Assembly: GCF_002214585.1 (NCBI RefSeq) | Contig: NZ_CP014862.1 | Location: forward strand, 806,001 to 870,000 | Length of the DNA: 64,000 nucleotides | Source: Thermococcus profundus | GTDB lineage: Archaea > Methanobacteriota_B > Thermococci > Thermococcales > Thermococcaceae | Direction: 5' to 3' | In this document: positions 61,123 to 64,000 of the stretch, one piece after another | How positions within the stretch are numbered: the first letter of the stretch is position 1 | Layout: every line of letters begins with the position of its first letter | Position numbers and translations under genes: made by a program | Notes under the pieces: model-generated | What the model was told of the DNA's origin: nothing | The model's database searches: none | What the model saw: only the letters and a program-made list of their open reading frames with translations

Positions 61123-62287
61123 CCCCGAGGAAGGTCTCGACCTCTTCAGAGCTGTTGTAAACGTGGAACGAGGCCCTAACAGTGCCGTTTATTCCGAGCT
61201 TCTTCATCACCGGCAGGGCGCAGTGGTGGCCGGAGCGGACCATTATGCCGTGTTCGTCGAGGACAGCGGCAACGTCATGCGGGTGGAGCGGGGGAACGTT
61301 GAAGCTCACCACCCCGGCGTGCTTCTCCATGTCCCTCGGCCCGTACCACGGAACCTCAAGTTCGTCGAGACCCTCGGTGATGCGCTTTACCAGCTTGTGC
61401 TCCTGCCTCTCGATTTTTTCTATCCCAATCCTCTTGATGTACCTTATTCCCGTAGCGAGCCCTATGGCTCCCCCTATGTTCGGAGTGCCGGCTTCAAAGC
61501 GCTCGGGTGGTTCGGCCAGCCTGTAGTTCTCAAGCCACACGTCCTCTATCGTCCCGCCGCCTATGAGGGGCGGTTCAAACATATCGAAGACCTCCTCGTT
61601 TACGTAGAGCACCCCAATCCCGGTCGGTCCCATTGGCCCCTTATGGCCAGAAAAACCAAGAAAGTCCGCGTGGAGTTTTCTCACATCAACCTCCATGTGA
61701 CCGGCGCTCTGGGCCGCGTCAACGACGAATACCGCCCCCTCCTCCTTCGCCATCCTTCCGAGCTCCTCAACCTCGTGGATGACCCCTAAAGCGTTCGAGA
61801 CGTGCTGGACGGCGACGAGCTTGGCACCTTTTATTTTCTTCTCCGCATTGTCCAAGTCGAGGTTTCCCTTGTTGTCCCCCTCTATGAACTCCAGCCTGAG
61901 ACCTTTCTTCTTTGCCAACCTCTGCCAGGGGAGTAAATCTGAGTGATGCTCGTAGGGCGTCGTAACTATCTTGTCTCCCTTTTTAAAGAGGTGCTCCAGC
62001 CCGAGTGCTACTAAGTTCAGGCTCTCGCTCGTGTTCTTCGTGAAAACGATCTCCTCGAACTTCGCGTTGATGAAGTCCGCCACAACCTTCCTGCTCTCCT
62101 CGTACTTGTGCGTCGCCATCTGGGAGAGTCTGTGTACTCCGCGGTGGACGTTGGCGCGGTACTTCAGGTAGTACTCGTTCATCGCCTCGACAACGGGCTT
62201 TGGAGTGAGAGAGGTTGCAGTGTTGTCGAAGTAGATGACCTCGCTCGTCAGGGGTATGTCCTTCCTAACGTCTTCGGGGATTCTCAT
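61088..62287 (-). CDS. Cysteine desulfurase (SufS/Csd type)
   Basis: 399 residues. PLP-binding K216 in GFSGHKGPMGPTG, Asp in VVDAAQSAGH, and catalytic C356 in RSGHHCALP, with a short loop around it as in group II (SufS/CsdA) enzymes. Releases sulfur from cysteine for Fe-S clusters or thiolated tRNA, and could supply the two ThiI-type proteins of this window. ATG 62287 overlaps the upstream small gene by 4 bases. Confidence 0.92.
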   Translation of the reverse strand: MRIPEDVRKDIPLTSEVIYFDNTATSLTPKPVVEAMNEYYLKYRANVHRGVHRLSQMATHKYEESRKVVADFINAKFEEIVFTKNTSESLNLVALGLEHLFKKGDKIVTTPYEHHSDLLPWQRLAKKKGLRLEFIEGDNKGNLDLDNAEKKIKGAKLVAVQHVSNALGVIHEVEELGRMAKEEGAVFVVDAAQSAGHMEVDVRKLHADFLGFSGHKGPMGPTGIGVLYVNEEVFDMFEPPLIGGGTIEDVWLENYRLAEPPERFEAGTPNIGGAIGLATGIRYIKRIGIEKIERQEHKLVKRITEGLDELEVPWYGPRDMEKHAGVVSFNVPPLHPHDVAAVLDEHGIMVRSGHHCALPVMKKLGINGTVRASFHVYNSSEEVETFLGVMEELVKNLGG

Positions 62288-62577
62288 GATACCACCTCCA
62301 GAATCCCGGCGCAGTCGTATACGGTTTCGGCCAGCTCCTTTCCTTTCCTGGAGTCTTCAAGGAGCTTGATTATTATCTTCCCGCTGGGATAAACGCTCGT
62401 CTCGTAGCCATCCATCTCAAGGATGAGCATCATACCTGGAATGAGCTTTTTCACCGTGTAACCCCTTTCCTTAAGACACTGGGCGGTTTTTGTCAGGTCT
62501 ATCTTAATGGGCTTCTCCCATGAATAAGCTCCGACAACTATCCCCCTCATGGTGGTGCAGGGTTTTGCTATCATCAT
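62284..62577 (-). CDS. Small protein coupled to the cysteine desulfurase
   Basis: 97 residues, alpha/beta, with C at 7, 34 and 89, and a central GGxx-free core YTVKKLIPGMMLILEMDGYETSV broken by turns. No family recognised. Overlap with the desulfurase gene suggests a partner or sulfur acceptor role, which is inference. The start may be either of the first two Met codons. TATA-like gtataaat lies near 62612-62620 on the minus strand. Confidence 0.65.
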   Translation of the reverse strand: MMIAKPCTTMRGIVVGAYSWEKPIKIDLTKTAQCLKERGYTVKKLIPGMMLILEMDGYETSVYPSGKIIIKLLEDSRKGKELAETVYDCAGILEVVS

Positions 62578-62620
62578 TCCACGCTCACCTGAGGCTTTTT
62601 GGCGCCTCGGAATTTATACG

Positions 62621-62682
62621 TTTCCTAAACCAAAAGTTGAGGGCGGATGTGTCCAAAGGTTTTAAACCACCGGTTTAGGAAA
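62621..62682. promoter_or_regulatory. Divergent operator with TTTCCTAAACC inverted repeats
   Basis: TTTCCTAAACC (62621-62631) and its complement GGTTTAGGAAA (62672-62682) are 40 bases apart; a further TAAACC (62663-62668) pairs with the near half of the right arm around a 3-base spacer. The left arm abuts the TATA/BRE of the desulfurase operon and the right block covers the TATA-like tttaaa of the CcdA-like gene. One factor could control both operons. Confidence 0.6.
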
Positions 62683-62714
62683 GTCTAAAAATTGGGTTCT
62701 CCCAAATCCCGATC

Positions 62715-63464
62715 ATGAGGGCCGGTGAGATTGGAAGGTGGAGGGAGCTCTGGTATCTGCTGCTTATAGTCCTCCTATCATTTGGGATAAGTGGGGTCGC
62801 TCTGTCCCTGCTGGGAATGTCCTACTTTATTCCCCAGTTCCTCACCTTGGCACTAACGGATTCCGTGAACCCGTGCACCTTCGCGGTGTACACCCTCTTT
62901 CTGATAGCCCTGTCGGTTAAGGGCGTCGACAAAAAACGCCTTTACCTGGTCGGTTTCTCCTTTGTGGTGGCAGTTTACATCTCCTACTACACCCTCGGGC
63001 TTGGTCTGACGTTTATAGCTGGAAAGATACCCGTTAAGTGGGCCGGCTACTTTGCGATAGCCTTCGGACTCTACACGATAGTTACCGGAATAGCGGAGCG
63101 TTCAAGAACGGGGGATAAAAAGACCCTGAGGAAAAAGATGTTCTCGTCCGATACAACCGTCCTCGGGGCGATGATACTGGGTATCAGCGTTTCCACTACT
63201 CTGCTGCCGTGCTCAGCGGGTCCTTACATAGTTTACGCCGCGGTTATAGCCAGATCCTCTATGGGGCTGGCGGCCCTCTTGCTGGCCCTCTACAACATCA
63301 TCTTCGTTCTTCCCTTGATGGTGATCCTCTTTGCCATGGGAGGATTGAGGGAGAGCAAAGAGTTCTCCAGGGCCATGGTCAGGCACTCGGCCGAGCTCTC
63401 CATATTTGCGGGAGCGCTCCTGATCCTTGTGGGGCTCTGGATTCTGGGAATTGTGGGGTTCTAG
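62715..63464 (+). CDS. CcdA/DsbD-like thiol-transport membrane protein
   Basis: 249 residues, six or seven membrane segments. The two characteristic half-site cysteines are in TDSVNPCTFAVYTLF and in LLPCSAGPYIVYAA. CcdA-type proteins pass electrons from cytoplasmic thioredoxin across the membrane to external thiols. Its link to a cysteine desulfurase and NikR suggests a part in metal/sulfur enzyme maturation. It lies 45 bases before nikR. Confidence 0.85.
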   Translation: MRAGEIGRWRELWYLLLIVLLSFGISGVALSLLGMSYFIPQFLTLALTDSVNPCTFAVYTLFLIALSVKGVDKKRLYLVGFSFVVAVYISYYTLGLGLTFIAGKIPVKWAGYFAIAFGLYTIVTGIAERSRTGDKKTLRKKMFSSDTTVLGAMILGISVSTTLLPCSAGPYIVYAAVIARSSMGLAALLLALYNIIFVLPLMVILFAMGGLRESKEFSRAMVRHSAELSIFAGALLILVGLWILGIVGF

Positions 63465-63509
63465 CGAAAGGCTCTTTAGAGGAACTTCCAAGAGGGCACG
63501 GGTGGTAAA

Positions 63510-63926
63510 ATGAAGATAACCCGCTTCGGCGTCTCAATCCCGGATAACCTCCTCAGAAAGTTCGACGAGATAATCGAGGAGAAAGGCTACGCCAACAGGA
63601 GCGAGGCCATCAGAGACCTCATCAGGGACTTCATAGTCCGGCACGAATGGGAAACCGGCGATGCGGAGGTGGCGGGAACCATAACGATGGTCTACAACCA
63701 CGATGAGGCGGACGTCGTCAAGGAGCTTCTCGATCTCCAGCACGACTACTTGAGCGAGATAGTCTCAAGCATACACATACACATGGATGAACACAACTGC
63801 CTCGAAGTCGTTATAGTCAAGGGGAAGGCAAGCAGGATAAAGGAGATAGCGGACAGACTGCTGAGCCTGAAAGGGGTAAAGCACGGAAAGCTCGTCATGA
63901 CTACAACGGGGAAGGAGATAGTGTAG
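63510..63926 (+). CDS. nikR: Nickel-responsive regulator NikR
   Basis: 138 residues. Ribbon-helix-helix DNA-binding domain at 1-45 ([17 protein letters not shown], then [15 protein letters not shown]) and an ACT-like Ni-binding domain. H78, H89, H91 and C97 match the square-planar nickel ligands of E. coli NikR (H76, H87, H89, C95). It would repress nickel-uptake genes when nickel is plentiful, and nickel is needed for NiFe hydrogenases in this order. GGTGG precedes the ATG. Confidence 0.93.
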   Translation: MKITRFGVSIPDNLLRKFDEIIEEKGYANRSEAIRDLIRDFIVRHEWETGDAEVAGTITMVYNHDEADVVKELLDLQHDYLSEIVSSIHIHMDEHNCLEVVIVKGKASRIKEIADRLLSLKGVKHGKLVMTTTGKEIV

Positions 63927-63929
63927 TCA

Positions 63930-63950
63930 TCGAAAGATTTAAAAAGGCCC
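63930..63950 (+). promoter_or_regulatory. Promoter of the terminal tRNA gene
   Basis: Cgaaagatttaaaaaggc is a consensus BRE/TATA about 35-50 bases before the tRNA that runs off the window. Confidence 0.75.
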
Positions 63951-63982
63951 TCCTGGAGGTATAGGTCGAGCGCTCGGGCAGT

Positions 63983-64000
63983 GCCGGGGTAGCTTAGCCT
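63983..64000 (+). tRNA. tRNA gene, 5' fragment
   Basis: GCCGGGG acceptor strand, T8 and A9, then the D-arm start GCTTAGCCT. The window ends before the anticodon, so the isotype cannot be told. Confidence 0.8.

Overview
The window looks like the chromosome of a hyperthermophilic euryarchaeon of the order Thermococcales, most likely Thermococcus. The evidence is an archaellin with a class III signal peptide, RNase P subunit Rnp4, archaeal-type EF-1A, S10 and ProRS, PCNA with GINS51, transcription factor S, a pyrolysin-type protease, PEP synthase, archaeal RelBE, a lone 5S rRNA gene, a CGP-CTERM surface protein, TATA/BRE promoters, GGTGA-type ribosome sites and a SurR-type sulfur-response operator. 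Gene density is high, many genes overlap by a few bases, and no CRISPR array, IS element or provirus was seen.

Layout. 0-1.7 kb: the start of an archaellin gene (minus) faces an EarA-like archaellum activator and a methyltransferase (plus). 1.8-8.1 kb: a tightly overlapping chemosensory operon: CheY, CheA, a single-site CheC/CheX-type phosphatase, a CheF-like adaptor, a secreted beta-propeller with a CGP-CTERM tail, and a HEAT-repeat protein. CheB, CheR, CheD, CheW and receptors are absent from the window. 8.1-16.7 kb: rnp4, an unknown protein, 5S rRNA, a coiled-coil protein, a cyclase, AHCY, TrmO-like, HAD, M42 peptidase and an AEC permease. 16.8-26 kb: a giant RND exporter facing a PadR regulator, an ArsR-like/membrane/DUF4097 operon and an MFS transporter. 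26-34.9 kb: cobalamin adenosyltransferase, MazG, RelBE, TldD/TldE, a DUF835 protein, and a full ThiI plus a THUMP-less ThiI paralogue.

35-44.3 kb: tRNA-Ser, S10, EF-1A, two tiny ferritin-like proteins, a NodU-type carbamoyltransferase, ProRS, a CoA-dependent sulfur reductase with a matching SurR site, then TFS, PCNA and GINS51. 44.3-56 kb: pyrolysin-like protease, PEP synthase, two tandem MATE exporters and prolyl oligopeptidase. 56-64 kb: an HTH regulator, a GNAT, an unusual potassium channel, an ATP-NAD kinase-like protein, a cysteine desulfurase facing a CcdA-like protein and NikR, and the start of a tRNA.

The strongest new observation is regulatory and concerns motility. Three ACCTACA units with exact 12-bp spacing stand upstream of the archaellin TATA box, and the same motif stands at nearly the same distance from the cheY TATA box. 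The EarA-like gene lies between the two promoters. This suggests one activator for swimming and sensing, and the sensing operon itself carries a surface propeller and a HEAT protein in translationally coupled positions.
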